Below, in pieces: positions 28,136-35,343 of a stretch of DNA of 52,143 nucleotides. Below the pieces are notes generated by a model. It searched no databases, was not told where the DNA came from, and saw only the letters and a program-made list of their open reading frames with translations. The stretch is from an uncultured Lachnospiraceae bacterium (GTDB taxonomy: Bacteria > Bacillota > Clostridia > Lachnospirales > Lachnospiraceae): NCBI GenBank assembly GCA_946538525.1, contig CAMNGU010000005.1, positions 1-52,143 of the forward strand, read 5' to 3'. Numbering within the stretch: position 1 is the first letter of the stretch; every line of letters starts with the position of its first letter. The position numbers and the translations under genes are program-made.

Positions 28136-29662
28136 TTATGCCAGATGAAGTACATTTAGCAGTAGTAACCAGCTCATTCCATAGTATGTTACTACAGCAA
28201 CTAAGTCGTTAATGGTTGTGATAAGTGGACCTGAAGCAACAGCAGGGTCCACCTTGATTTTCTTGAAGAATAATGGTATCAGTGTTCCTACTGCACTGGA
28301 AATCAGCATAGCGAGTAATAGAGAAAGACCGATACATCCTGATACTGCGTAGGAGAACATAAATGTTTTTCCTTTTGCAAAATGAATATACAGACCCACC
28401 AGCAGGAAGGATATAACGCCCAGCAGCAGACCGTTACAAAGTCCTACACGCATTTCTTTTGTAACCAGATGACCTTTCTGCTTAAAGGTTAGGTTTTCGT
28501 CCATAAGTACTCGGATGGTTACAGCTAGTGACTGGGTACCAACATTACCGGCCATGTCCAGAATAAGTGATTGGAAGGCCATAATAAGTGTGAGCTGAGC
28601 TACCACATGATCAAATAAGGAAACCACACTGGAAACGATCATTCCAAGGCCTAACAGGATGATGAGCCAAGGAAGTCTTTTCTTCATACTTTGTCCAAGG
28701 GGTTCCTGAAGATCTTCTTCAGCAATAAGACCAGCCAGCTTTACATAGTCCTCACTCATCTCATCATCTACAACTTCGATAATACTCTGGGCAGTGATGA
28801 TTCCCAGAACTTTGTTTCTATTATCAAGAACAGGTATATAATCCTCTGAATAATCCTTCAGTCTTTCAATACAGTCATCAATGCTTTCGTTGGCATAGAC
28901 ATAAGGGAATGAGGTAACTATCAGGTCATCTAGTGGAACAGTGTTTCTTGCGATGATCAGGTCCTTAAGGTCGATGGCTCCATAGAATTCATCATTTTCA
29001 TCCACTACGAAGAGAGTAGAGATGTTGTCATTTTCCTCTGCCTGTTTAACCAACTCATTCATCGCCTGTTTAACTGTCAGGTTCTCACGAATGAGGATAC
29101 AGTTGGTGGTCATGTGGCTACCGATTTCATCCTCATCGAAGGAAGCCAGCAGTCGAATCTCTTTCTGTATCTCAGGATTGATAGCGTCTATTATAAGCGC
29201 GCGTTTTTCTTTTTCAATTTGATGAAGAACATTTGCGGCTGTGTCTGTCTCCAGATCAGAGATTACAAGTGCGGCCTTATAAATGTCCATTTCATTAATA
29301 TAAACAGCGGCTTCATCTTCCTCAACATACTCGAAAATCTCAGCCAACATTTCTGAATTACAGATTCGGAAGAATTTCTTTCTTTCCTGTGGCTGAAGCA
29401 CACTAAAAACCTGAGCAATATCATTTTCATGATAGTCCTCAATTTTACTAAGTATCACTCTTGGGGAAAATGTTCCTCTGATGATTTCCAATATCTCTGA
29501 CTCATAGTCGCGCTTTGGAGCTGTAACAGCTTCTGCGTCAATATTGTCAGTAGTATTGATGGTTTCTTTCTCATTTGCCTCACTAGAAGAGTTCTTGGAT
29601 GTATTCTTGGATGCATCCAATTCAGAATCTAGTAAAACATCTTTTTCTTTGATATCTGACAT
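28136..29662 (-). CDS. mgtE: Magnesium transporter MgtE
   Basis: Mg2+ channel of 508 residues. After a variable Ser/Asn-rich lead come the MgtE-N superhelical domain (about 60-185) and two CBS domains (about 190-310, with FVVDENDEFYGAI and IPVLDNRNKVLGIIT) that sense cytosolic Mg2+. The five-helix pore follows, with the GNVGTQS and VDPAVASGP signatures; the Asp in the last motif is the pore metal ligand in known structures. The start is set at 29662 because GGAGG lies five bases upstream; the frame stays open 18 codons further without a ribosome site. It is transcribed alone, with a structured leader upstream. Confidence 0.95.
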   Translation of the reverse strand: MSDIKEKDVLLDSELDASKNTSKNSSSEANEKETINTTDNIDAEAVTAPKRDYESEILEIIRGTFSPRVILSKIEDYHENDIAQVFSVLQPQERKKFFRICNSEMLAEIFEYVEEDEAAVYINEMDIYKAALVISDLETDTAANVLHQIEKEKRALIIDAINPEIQKEIRLLASFDEDEIGSHMTTNCILIRENLTVKQAMNELVKQAEENDNISTLFVVDENDEFYGAIDLKDLIIARNTVPLDDLIVTSFPYVYANESIDDCIERLKDYSEDYIPVLDNRNKVLGIITAQSIIEVVDDEMSEDYVKLAGLIAEEDLQEPLGQSMKKRLPWLIILLGLGMIVSSVVSLFDHVVAQLTLIMAFQSLILDMAGNVGTQSLAVTIRVLMDENLTFKQKGHLVTKEMRVGLCNGLLLGVISFLLVGLYIHFAKGKTFMFSYAVSGCIGLSLLLAMLISSAVGTLIPLFFKKIKVDPAVASGPLITTINDLVAVVTYYGMSWLLLLNVLHLA

Positions 29663-29744
29663 GATGCCCTCCATTATTCTTTTAGTAAATTCAGCGCACA
29701 AAAAGAACTGAATCATTATAAAATAAATGAAAGGGTCGCAGGAT

Positions 29745-29864
29745 TTAATCTATATGAATATTGAGAAGCATAGTGATCAAAGTGGCAGAATTTTCGAACT
29801 GCGACTTATAATCTCTATGCTTGCAAGATCGTCCGCTCGACCCATGACTGTCGCCATTCGCCAC
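29745..29864 (-). CDS. Putative 39-codon leader reading frame upstream of mgtE
   Basis: A GTG-initiated frame with a near-perfect Shine-Dalgarno (AAGGGAGGTGA, 8 bases between GGAGG and GTG), better than most genes here. The peptide begins VANGDSHGSSGRSCKHRDY and ends LLNIHID. A second overlapping frame begins with ATG at 29857 and would give 26 residues (MATVMGRADDL... ending ILPL, stop at 29777). Neither peptide resembles a known family to me. The frame ends 82 bases before mgtE. It may be a regulatory leader peptide or may be chance within a structured RNA. Confidence 0.4.
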   Translation of the reverse strand: MANGDSHGSSGRSCKHRDYKSQFENSATLITMLLNIHID

Positions 29865-29873
29865 TAAAATCAC
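29773..29873 (-). promoter_or_regulatory. Candidate structured leader (switch) of mgtE
   Basis: On the mgtE strand GTGATtttAGTGGC (29873-29860) can pair with GCCACTttgATCAC (29786-29773): 11 pairs around a 3x3 internal loop, hiding the leader ribosome site and GTG. Inside, GCGAC pairs with GTCGC. Downstream CTGCGACCC can instead pair with GTCGCAG or with GGGTCG, offering exclusive folds. The M-box (ykoK) consensus is not recognisable. Other than this element and a hairpin further up, 29874-30045 holds only A/T-rich sequence. Confidence 0.45.
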
Positions 29874-29961
29874 CTCCCTTAATTTGGTCTAGATAGGATT
29901 GATATTAAGCTTTTTTAAAGCTTTTTAAACATTCATTTTCATGCATATATCAATATAAGAA

Positions 29962-29997
29962 CTGTGATATTTTACTCACAGCTTAATTATTATCACA
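29962..29997. promoter_or_regulatory. Nested inverted repeats in the mgtE / ABC-F divergent region
   Basis: CTGTGA (29962-29967) pairs with TCACAG (29976-29981), and TGTGATA (29963-29969) also pairs with TATCACA (29991-29997). These exclusive TGTGA-type pairings lie about 110-130 bases before the mgtE leader and 50-85 bases before the ABC-F promoter. It may be an operator; no binding protein is known. Confidence 0.25.
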
Positions 29998-30045
29998 CCA
30001 TAGACAAATGATGTCAAGAATCTTCTCTTATAAATTTATTTATGC

Positions 30046-30051
30046 TATAAT
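30046..30051 (+). promoter_or_regulatory. Extended -10 promoter for the ABC-F gene
   Basis: TGCTATAAT contains a consensus TATAAT (30046-30051) with the TGn extension. No good -35 is present, which an extended -10 can tolerate. Transcription would begin near 30058, some 43 bases before the start codon. Confidence 0.6.
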
Positions 30052-30100
30052 AGCGCTTGCTATATCAGCGTTTTAAATGTATGAAAGGGAAAAATATACT

Positions 30101-32071
30101 ATGATCCTTGCGTGTCAAAATATCAGCAAGAGCTATGTTGGAAATGATGTTTTAAAGAATGTAAATTTTCATATTGAGAAAAATGATAAGTGTGGAATAG
30201 TCGGAATAAATGGTGCCGGCAAGACCACACTTCTTCGTATTATATTAGGTGAGGAAGAGGCGGACAGCGGCAATGTGGTTATAGCCCGGGATGTGAGAAT
30301 GGGATATCTATCTCAGAATCAGGACACAGAGCTGGATAATACCATTTATGGTGCTATGCAGGAGGCTAAGAAGTACATTATCGAGATGGAAGCCCGAATC
30401 CGTCAGTTGGAGCAGGAGATGGAGGGCAAGACAGAGGAAGAACTTGCGCCAATCCTTGAGGCTTATAATAGACTCTCTACACAGTATGACAGAGAAAATG
30501 GCTATGCTTATGAAAGTGAGATAACAGGAGTTATTGCTGGACTGGGCTTTGGAAAAGAGGACTATGATAGACCGATTGCCAGTCTTTCTGGAGGACAGAA
30601 GATGAGAGTTGCATTAGGACGATTACTTCTAAGTCATCCTGATATCATCATTCTTGATGAGCCTACCAACCATTTGGATATGACATCTATCAGTTGGCTG
30701 GAGGGATATCTTGCAGCTTATCCGGGGGCGGTTATTGTAGTCAGCCATGATAGATATTTTATTGATAAGATTACCAATAAGATTATAGAGATAGATCAGG
30801 GCGTTTCAGGAATCTATAACGGCAGCTATTCTTACTATAGTGAAGAAAAGGCTAAGAGAAGACAGGCGGAAATGAATGCCTATATTAAACAACAGGCAGA
30901 GATAGCCCATGAGGAAGCGGTTATAACAAAGCTAAAACAGTTTAACCGTGAGAAGTCTATCAAGCGTGCGGAGAGCCGCGAGAAGAAACTGGATAAGATA
31001 GATAGAATAGATAAGCCGACTGAGACGGTTGCGGATATGAGGCTCAAGCTGGAGCCTGTATGTGAATCAGGTGAGGATGTTCTCCTTGTGGAAGGTCTGG
31101 CAAAGGCTTATGGAGAGAATAAGCTTTTTGAAGAACTGGGGATGGATATTAAGAGAGGCGAGCATGTTGCGCTTATCGGAGGAAATGGTACTGGTAAAAC
31201 CACCATTCTTAAGATTATAGCCAGAAAGCTGGCAAAAGATGCCGGGAATGTGACTTTGGGAGCCAAGGTTAGAATTGGATACTTTGATCAGGAGCATCAC
31301 GACCTGGATGTGAATAAGTCTATATTTGACGAGATGTCAGACTCATTTCCAGATATGAATAATACGAGAATCAGAAATGTTTTAGCAGCATTTCTTTTTA
31401 CAGGTGAGGATGTTTTCAAAAAGATTGGGGACCTTTCAGGTGGAGAGAGAGGACGACTTTCTCTGGCGAAGTTAATGCTGTCACCTGCTAATTTCCTGAT
31501 ACTAGATGAGCCTACCAACCACCTGGATATTCCGTCTAAGGAAATTCTCGAGGATGCACTTAAGGACTACACAGGTACAGTGCTATATGTCAGTCATGAT
31601 CGTTACTTTATCAATAAGACAGCCACCAGGATAATAGAACTTAGGGAGAAGGTTCTTACTAGCTTCGTAGGTGATTATGATTATTATGAAGAGAATAAGG
31701 ATCATCATTTTGCTGTTCAACATCCGGATATGGCGATAAGTCTTGGGATATCTGCAGACGGAAATACTGCTTCTGTTTCTGGAGATGCATCGGGCACAGC
31801 TTCAGGTGGCGCCAATAAATCTGCTGGTCGTCTTGAGTATGAGAGCAAGAAGGCTTCCTATGCAGAGCAGAGAAAGCGTGAAAATGCATTAAAGAGAGTT
31901 GAGAAAGCTATAGAGAAGCTTGAAGGAGAAATCGGAGAAATCGACGAACAGCTAAATGATCCTGCCAATGGAACGGATGCAGGACTTCTTATGGAACTGG
32001 CCGGCAAGAAGCAGGAAGCGGAAGAAAAGCTGGAAGAACTTTATACTGAGTGGGAAGAATTGCAGGACTAA
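30101..32071 (+). CDS. ABC-F family ATPase (ribosome-associated)
   Basis: Soluble protein of 656 residues with two ABC domains and no membrane segments. The first has Walker A GINGAGKTT near 35-43, signature LSGGQ and IILDEPTNHLD. The second has GGNGTGKTT, LSGGE and LILDEPTNHLD. A charged linker (AEMNAYIKQQAEIAHEE) joins them, and a C-terminal coiled coil follows a Ser/Gly/Ala-rich stretch. ABC-F proteins act on the ribosomal E site in translation rescue or antibiotic protection; the coiled-coil tail fits the Uup/YdiF-like branch, but the class cannot be fixed. ATG at 30101 is chosen over 30077 because AAAGGGA lies 10 bases ahead and the protein then begins with the usual MILACQNISK. Confidence 0.92.
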   Translation: MILACQNISKSYVGNDVLKNVNFHIEKNDKCGIVGINGAGKTTLLRIILGEEEADSGNVVIARDVRMGYLSQNQDTELDNTIYGAMQEAKKYIIEMEARIRQLEQEMEGKTEEELAPILEAYNRLSTQYDRENGYAYESEITGVIAGLGFGKEDYDRPIASLSGGQKMRVALGRLLLSHPDIIILDEPTNHLDMTSISWLEGYLAAYPGAVIVVSHDRYFIDKITNKIIEIDQGVSGIYNGSYSYYSEEKAKRRQAEMNAYIKQQAEIAHEEAVITKLKQFNREKSIKRAESREKKLDKIDRIDKPTETVADMRLKLEPVCESGEDVLLVEGLAKAYGENKLFEELGMDIKRGEHVALIGGNGTGKTTILKIIARKLAKDAGNVTLGAKVRIGYFDQEHHDLDVNKSIFDEMSDSFPDMNNTRIRNVLAAFLFTGEDVFKKIGDLSGGERGRLSLAKLMLSPANFLILDEPTNHLDIPSKEILEDALKDYTGTVLYVSHDRYFINKTATRIIELREKVLTSFVGDYDYYEENKDHHFAVQHPDMAISLGISADGNTASVSGDASGTASGGANKSAGRLEYESKKASYAEQRKRENALKRVEKAIEKLEGEIGEIDEQLNDPANGTDAGLLMELAGKKQEAEEKLEELYTEWEELQD

Positions 32072-32164
32072 AATTGATATAAATGTCATAAATACAGTCG
32101 CATGATGAAATGCTTATTTGATATAATTAATCTCGAGGGTTCGGCCTATTTAATTGGGGGATAA

Positions 32165-32207
32165 TAAGGCTATAAATTTATAAGGCAATAATTTATAAGG
32201 CTATAAA
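32165..32207. repeat. Three TAAGGC repeats before the beta-glucosidase gene
   Basis: TAAGGC recurs at 32165, 32181 and 32196; the first and third are part of identical 12-mers TAAGGCTATAAA. They sit directly upstream of the GAGAGGAGAG ribosome site of the GH1 gene. A TATAAT at 32122-32127 could be the promoter, though no -35 is evident. They may be operators or just the A-rich spacer repeats common in this genome. Confidence 0.4.
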
Positions 32208-32220
32208 GAGAGGAGAGTTT

Positions 32221-33561
32221 ATGGGATTTTCAAAAGACTTCATTTGGGGTGCTGCCACAGCTTCTTATCAGGTAGAGGGCGCTTATAAAGAAGACGGAAA
32301 AGGGCTTAATATATGGGATGTTACCACCGCAGTAAATGGCAGGGTTTCCCATAATGAAAATGGAAATGTAGCTTGTGACCATTATCATAGATATAAAGAA
32401 GATATAAAACTCTTTAAAGAATTGGGTTTAAAATATTATCGATTTTCTATTAGCTGGGCGAGAATAATTCCAGATGGGGATGGAGAGATTAATCCAAAGG
32501 GACTGGAGTTCTACAGCAATCTTGTGGATGAGCTTCTGGCAAATGGAATAACTCCCCTCGTAACTTTGTTCCATTGGGATCTTCCTTATGAACTTTATCT
32601 AAAGGGTGCTTATAGTAATCCGGATTTTCCAATCTGGTTTGAGAAATACACTAAGGTTATTATTGATGAGCTGTCAGACAGAGTGCATTATTGGATAACC
32701 TTCAATGAACCACAGTGTTTCATAGGGAATGGTTATTGGATTGGAGGACATGCTCCATTCCATCACTGTGATAACAGGACTCTGCTTAGAATGATACATA
32801 ATTATCTTCTGGCACACGGCAGGGCAGTTAAGTATATTCGTGAAAATGCGAAAACTGAGCCGAAGATCGGTATTGCGCCTATTGCGCCGGTGCGTATTCC
32901 AAAGTCTGATTCACCAGAGGATATTGAAGCTGCTAGAAAAGAAAGTTTCTCACTAAATGACATGTTCTTTTCATTGGCTATTTATTCAGATCCGATTGTT
33001 TTAGGTAAATATCCTGAAGATGCATATGAAGTCTTTGGGGATGATATGGTGGTGCCTGCAGAAGGGGATATGGAACTCATTTCCCAGCCGATTGATTTCT
33101 ATGGTATGAATATTTACTATAGTTCAGCGGATTTTGTTGAAGAAGGATATATGGATAATGAGTATCAGGGCATAGCCAGGAATGCGTTAGGCTGGGTGAT
33201 CGATCCTAGAGTAATGTATTGGTCTCCTCGCTTTGTATATGACAGGTACAAGCTTCCAATTCTTATGACAGAAAATGGAATGGCTGTAAATGATACTATT
33301 TCTTTGGATGGAAAAGTACATGATCCTCAGAGAATAGATTATATGCATAGATATCTTAAGGAATATAAAAGGGCAGGAGAGGACGGAGTTCCTCTTATGG
33401 GATATCTATATTGGTCAGCTATGGACAACTTTGAATGGGCATTAGGATATGATATGAGATTTGGACTTATTCATGTGGACTACCGTGATCAGTCCAGAAT
33501 CATAAAGGATTCAGGCTATTGGTTCAGAGAAGTGATTGAAACCAACGGGGAAAATATATAA
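32221..33561 (+). CDS. bglA: GH1 family beta-glucosidase / 6-phospho-beta-glucosidase-like
   Basis: Glycoside hydrolase family 1 enzyme of 446 residues that cleaves terminal beta-glucosides such as cellobiose. It opens with the family FxWGAATASYQVEGA motif. The acid/base Glu163 lies in TFNEP and the nucleophile Glu351 in the LMTENGMA segment. The WSAMDNFEWALGY segment near the C-terminus binds the glycone; the Glu in NFEWALGY fits plain beta-glucosidases better than phospho-glucosidases. There is no signal peptide, so it acts in the cytoplasm on imported oligosaccharides. No PTS or ABC sugar genes are adjacent; a terminator follows, so it appears monocistronic. Confidence 0.94.
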   Translation: MGFSKDFIWGAATASYQVEGAYKEDGKGLNIWDVTTAVNGRVSHNENGNVACDHYHRYKEDIKLFKELGLKYYRFSISWARIIPDGDGEINPKGLEFYSNLVDELLANGITPLVTLFHWDLPYELYLKGAYSNPDFPIWFEKYTKVIIDELSDRVHYWITFNEPQCFIGNGYWIGGHAPFHHCDNRTLLRMIHNYLLAHGRAVKYIRENAKTEPKIGIAPIAPVRIPKSDSPEDIEAARKESFSLNDMFFSLAIYSDPIVLGKYPEDAYEVFGDDMVVPAEGDMELISQPIDFYGMNIYYSSADFVEEGYMDNEYQGIARNALGWVIDPRVMYWSPRFVYDRYKLPILMTENGMAVNDTISLDGKVHDPQRIDYMHRYLKEYKRAGEDGVPLMGYLYWSAMDNFEWALGYDMRFGLIHVDYRDQSRIIKDSGYWFREVIETNGENI

Positions 33562-33603
33562 AATCAAGAAACAAAAATATATTAAAAATTAAAAGCTCAA
33601 AAT

Positions 33604-33635
33604 AGGGGTATAGGTTGCAACCTTGCCCCTTTTTT
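33604..33635 (+). terminator. Rho-independent terminator after bglA
   Basis: AGGGG (33604-33608) pairs with CCCCT (33626-33630), with an inner AGGT/ACCT pairing, followed by six T. The distal part also carries a possible -35 of the nrdR promoter. Confidence 0.8.
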
Positions 33636-33652
33636 GTTACTATATATGGTAC
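33615..33652 (+). promoter_or_regulatory. Candidate nrdR promoter with NrdR-box-like palindrome
   Basis: TTGCAA (33615-33620) and TACTAT (33638-33643) are spaced by 17 bases. The -10 lies within TTACTATATATGGTAC (33637-33652), which matches 11 of 16 positions of the NrdR box as I remember it (ACACTATATATAGTGT). Binding of NrdR here would give autorepression. Only one box is seen, whereas NrdR usually binds two. Confidence 0.35.
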
Positions 33653-33705
33653 TTGAAAACTATTGGATGCATAAATGATCTGATAAAAAATGTGAGGTAG
33701 AAGAA

Positions 33706-34155
33706 ATGAAGTGCCCATTTTGTGGAAATGAAGAAACAAGAGTTATAGATTCCCGTTCAGCGGATGATAATACATCAATCAGACGCCGTCGTCAGTGCGA
33801 TGTATGTGGAAAGAGATTTACTACTTTCGAGAAAGTTGAAGCTACTCCTCTTATGGTTATCAAGAAGGATAAGACGAGAGAGCCATATAATAGAGAGAAG
33901 ATTATGAAGGGACTTATTCGTAGCTGTCATAAGCGTCCAGTTTCTATGGAAAGAATTGAAGCCTGCGTAAATGAGATTGAATCAGAAATCTATAATCTTG
34001 AATCTAAAGAGGTTGATAGCAATACTATCGGTGAGATCGTTATGGATAAGATTAAGGATCTGGATGGAGTTGCTTATGTTAGATTTGCCTCTGTATATAG
34101 AGAATTTAAGGATGTAAATACATTTATGGATGAGCTGAAGAAGCTTCTAAAATAA
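33706..34155 (+). CDS. nrdR: Transcriptional repressor NrdR
   Basis: Zinc-finger and ATP-cone regulator of ribonucleotide reductase genes, 149 residues, standard length. The C4 finger is Cys3, Cys6, Cys31 and Cys34 with the [15 protein letters not shown] motif. The ATP-cone follows from residue 47 ([18 protein letters not shown]). It senses ATP/dATP balance. A GTGAGGTAG ribosome site precedes the ATG. The nrd target genes are not in this window. Confidence 0.97.
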   Translation: MKCPFCGNEETRVIDSRSADDNTSIRRRRQCDVCGKRFTTFEKVEATPLMVIKKDKTREPYNREKIMKGLIRSCHKRPVSMERIEACVNEIESEIYNLESKEVDSNTIGEIVMDKIKDLDGVAYVRFASVYREFKDVNTFMDELKKLLK

Positions 34156-34191
34156 ATATTAGAAATAAATATCAGAAATAATATTAGATTT
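34154..34191. repeat. Three 13-base A-rich repeats after nrdR
   Basis: AAATATTAGAAAT, AAATATCAGAAAT and AATATTAGATTT follow one another from the last bases of the nrdR stop codon up to the next gene. See the other spacer repeats of similar period in this window. Confidence 0.6.
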
Positions 34192-34201
34192 GAGTGAGCG
34201 A

Positions 34202-34819
34202 ATGCAAGAAGGAATAAGGATAACAGAAACAGGGGAGTCGGAAGTTATAATCAAGAAATCTCGTTTTCTTGGAACGGCAGTAAATGTGGAATCTGAAGAA
34301 GAAGCAAGAGAGATTGTGGCTTCTATCAGAAAAGAGCATTATTCTGCCCGACATGTATGCTATGCCTATAGCATTGGAGAAACTAATCCAAGCCTTAAAT
34401 TTTCTGATGATGGTGAACCGGGTGGAACAGCTGGAAAACCAATCCTTGAAGTTATAACTAATTCTGGTATCAGCAATATTCTCATAGTGGTTGTAAGATA
34501 TTTCGGAGGTGTTCTCCTGGGGACTGGTGGACTGGTGAGAGCCTATACACAGTCGGCTCAGGAAGCAGTGGCAGCCGCTGAAAAAAAGACAATATGTCTT
34601 TCAAATATTTATGATATAACTTTGGAGTATTCGGATTTTGATAAGGTAAAATATCTTATAGATAATACAGAGGGTACCAGCTACGAAGTCGGATACTCTG
34701 ATAAAGTAGTCATAAATGTTATTGTTCCGGAGGTGAGAGCTGAAGAAATGATTCAGCAGATATCGGAAAAAACCGCCGGAAGGTCAGAAGTAAAGTATTT
34801 AGAGACGAAAATGATTTAA
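34202..34819 (+). CDS. YigZ / IMPACT family protein
   Basis: Soluble protein of about 205 residues. The N-terminal UPF0029/IMPACT domain has KKSRFLG, the HVCYAY segment, DDGEPGGTAGKPIL and the VVVRYFGGVLLGTGGLVRAY motif; a C-terminal DUF1949-type ferredoxin-like domain follows. The family's biochemical role is unsettled, with links to translation control in the eukaryotic homologue. The start is uncertain: ATG at 34202 has only a weak GAGTGAG site, and an in-frame TTG at 34190 has none. It follows nrdR after a short repeat spacer. Confidence 0.9.
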   Translation: MQEGIRITETGESEVIIKKSRFLGTAVNVESEEEAREIVASIRKEHYSARHVCYAYSIGETNPSLKFSDDGEPGGTAGKPILEVITNSGISNILIVVVRYFGGVLLGTGGLVRAYTQSAQEAVAAAEKKTICLSNIYDITLEYSDFDKVKYLIDNTEGTSYEVGYSDKVVINVIVPEVRAEEMIQQISEKTAGRSEVKYLETKMI

Positions 34820-34869
34820 AAGACACTATAAAAAGAAGATATAAAGAGATAATATAACTTACACAGCCG

Positions 34870-35151
34870 TTATTCCCAGATATGATCTTCTTCTATAACA
34901 TGAAAGTCTAGATAATCAAATTCAATACTTTCCATAAAATTCACATCGCGAAAATATGTTCTGGCATGTTCTATAAATTCTTTCTTGTTTGAATCCAGCC
35001 ACACTGGAACCGCAAGATCAAATTCATCACATACCATTTCCAAGGCTTTATATACTTTCTTTGTGCGAGAGAGTTCCTGTCCTGGAAGCTCCACAGTAAT
35101 ATCCTTAACCATTCGGTTTTCTTTTATCAGTTTTCCCCAAACTCTAAACAT
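34870..35151 (-). CDS. Conserved hypothetical protein, 93 residues
   Basis: Small soluble protein beginning MFRVWGKLIKENRMV, with a conserved-looking VWLDSNKKEF segment and an acidic end (FDYLDFHVIEEDHIWE). I recall similar short proteins across Lachnospiraceae, without function. The start at 35151 is fixed by TTAGGAG seven bases upstream; the frame is open 27 codons further without a ribosome site. It runs divergently from the HtrA gene, with about 190 bases between, and converges on the YigZ gene. Confidence 0.8.
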   Translation of the reverse strand: MFRVWGKLIKENRMVKDITVELPGQELSRTKKVYKALEMVCDEFDLAVPVWLDSNKKEFIEHARTYFRDVNFMESIEFDYLDFHVIEEDHIWE

Positions 35152-35299
35152 GTGATTACTCCTAAATTTTTTCGTTTTTTTCGGTAGAAGTATATCATAA
35201 ATATACTTTGCTGAGTATATCATATAATTCATTCTCGTGTTGACTCTTTTTTGACATATTTGTTACATTTCCCCGTGAGAAATTTTGCTCCCTTGGAAT

Positions 35300-35305
35300 T
35301 ATAAT
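35300..35305 (+). promoter_or_regulatory. Possible -10 box of the htrA gene
   Basis: TATAAT lies at 35300-35305, about 39 bases ahead of the start codon, in GGAATTATAATAACC. Two TTGAC-type words (TTGACT near 35240 and TTGACA at 35251) are too far upstream for a classical -35. An alternative sigma factor or activator cannot be excluded. Confidence 0.35.
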
Positions 35306-35343
35306 AACCATAGTTTCAAAAATATATGAAGGGAAGTGTTTCT

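Noticed and set aside
29700-29900. M-box (ykoK) magnesium riboswitch before mgtE
   Set aside because: I looked for the conserved GUUAGGUGAGGCUCCU core and the AAUGGGUCAACAG region; neither is present, so the element is reported as unclassified.
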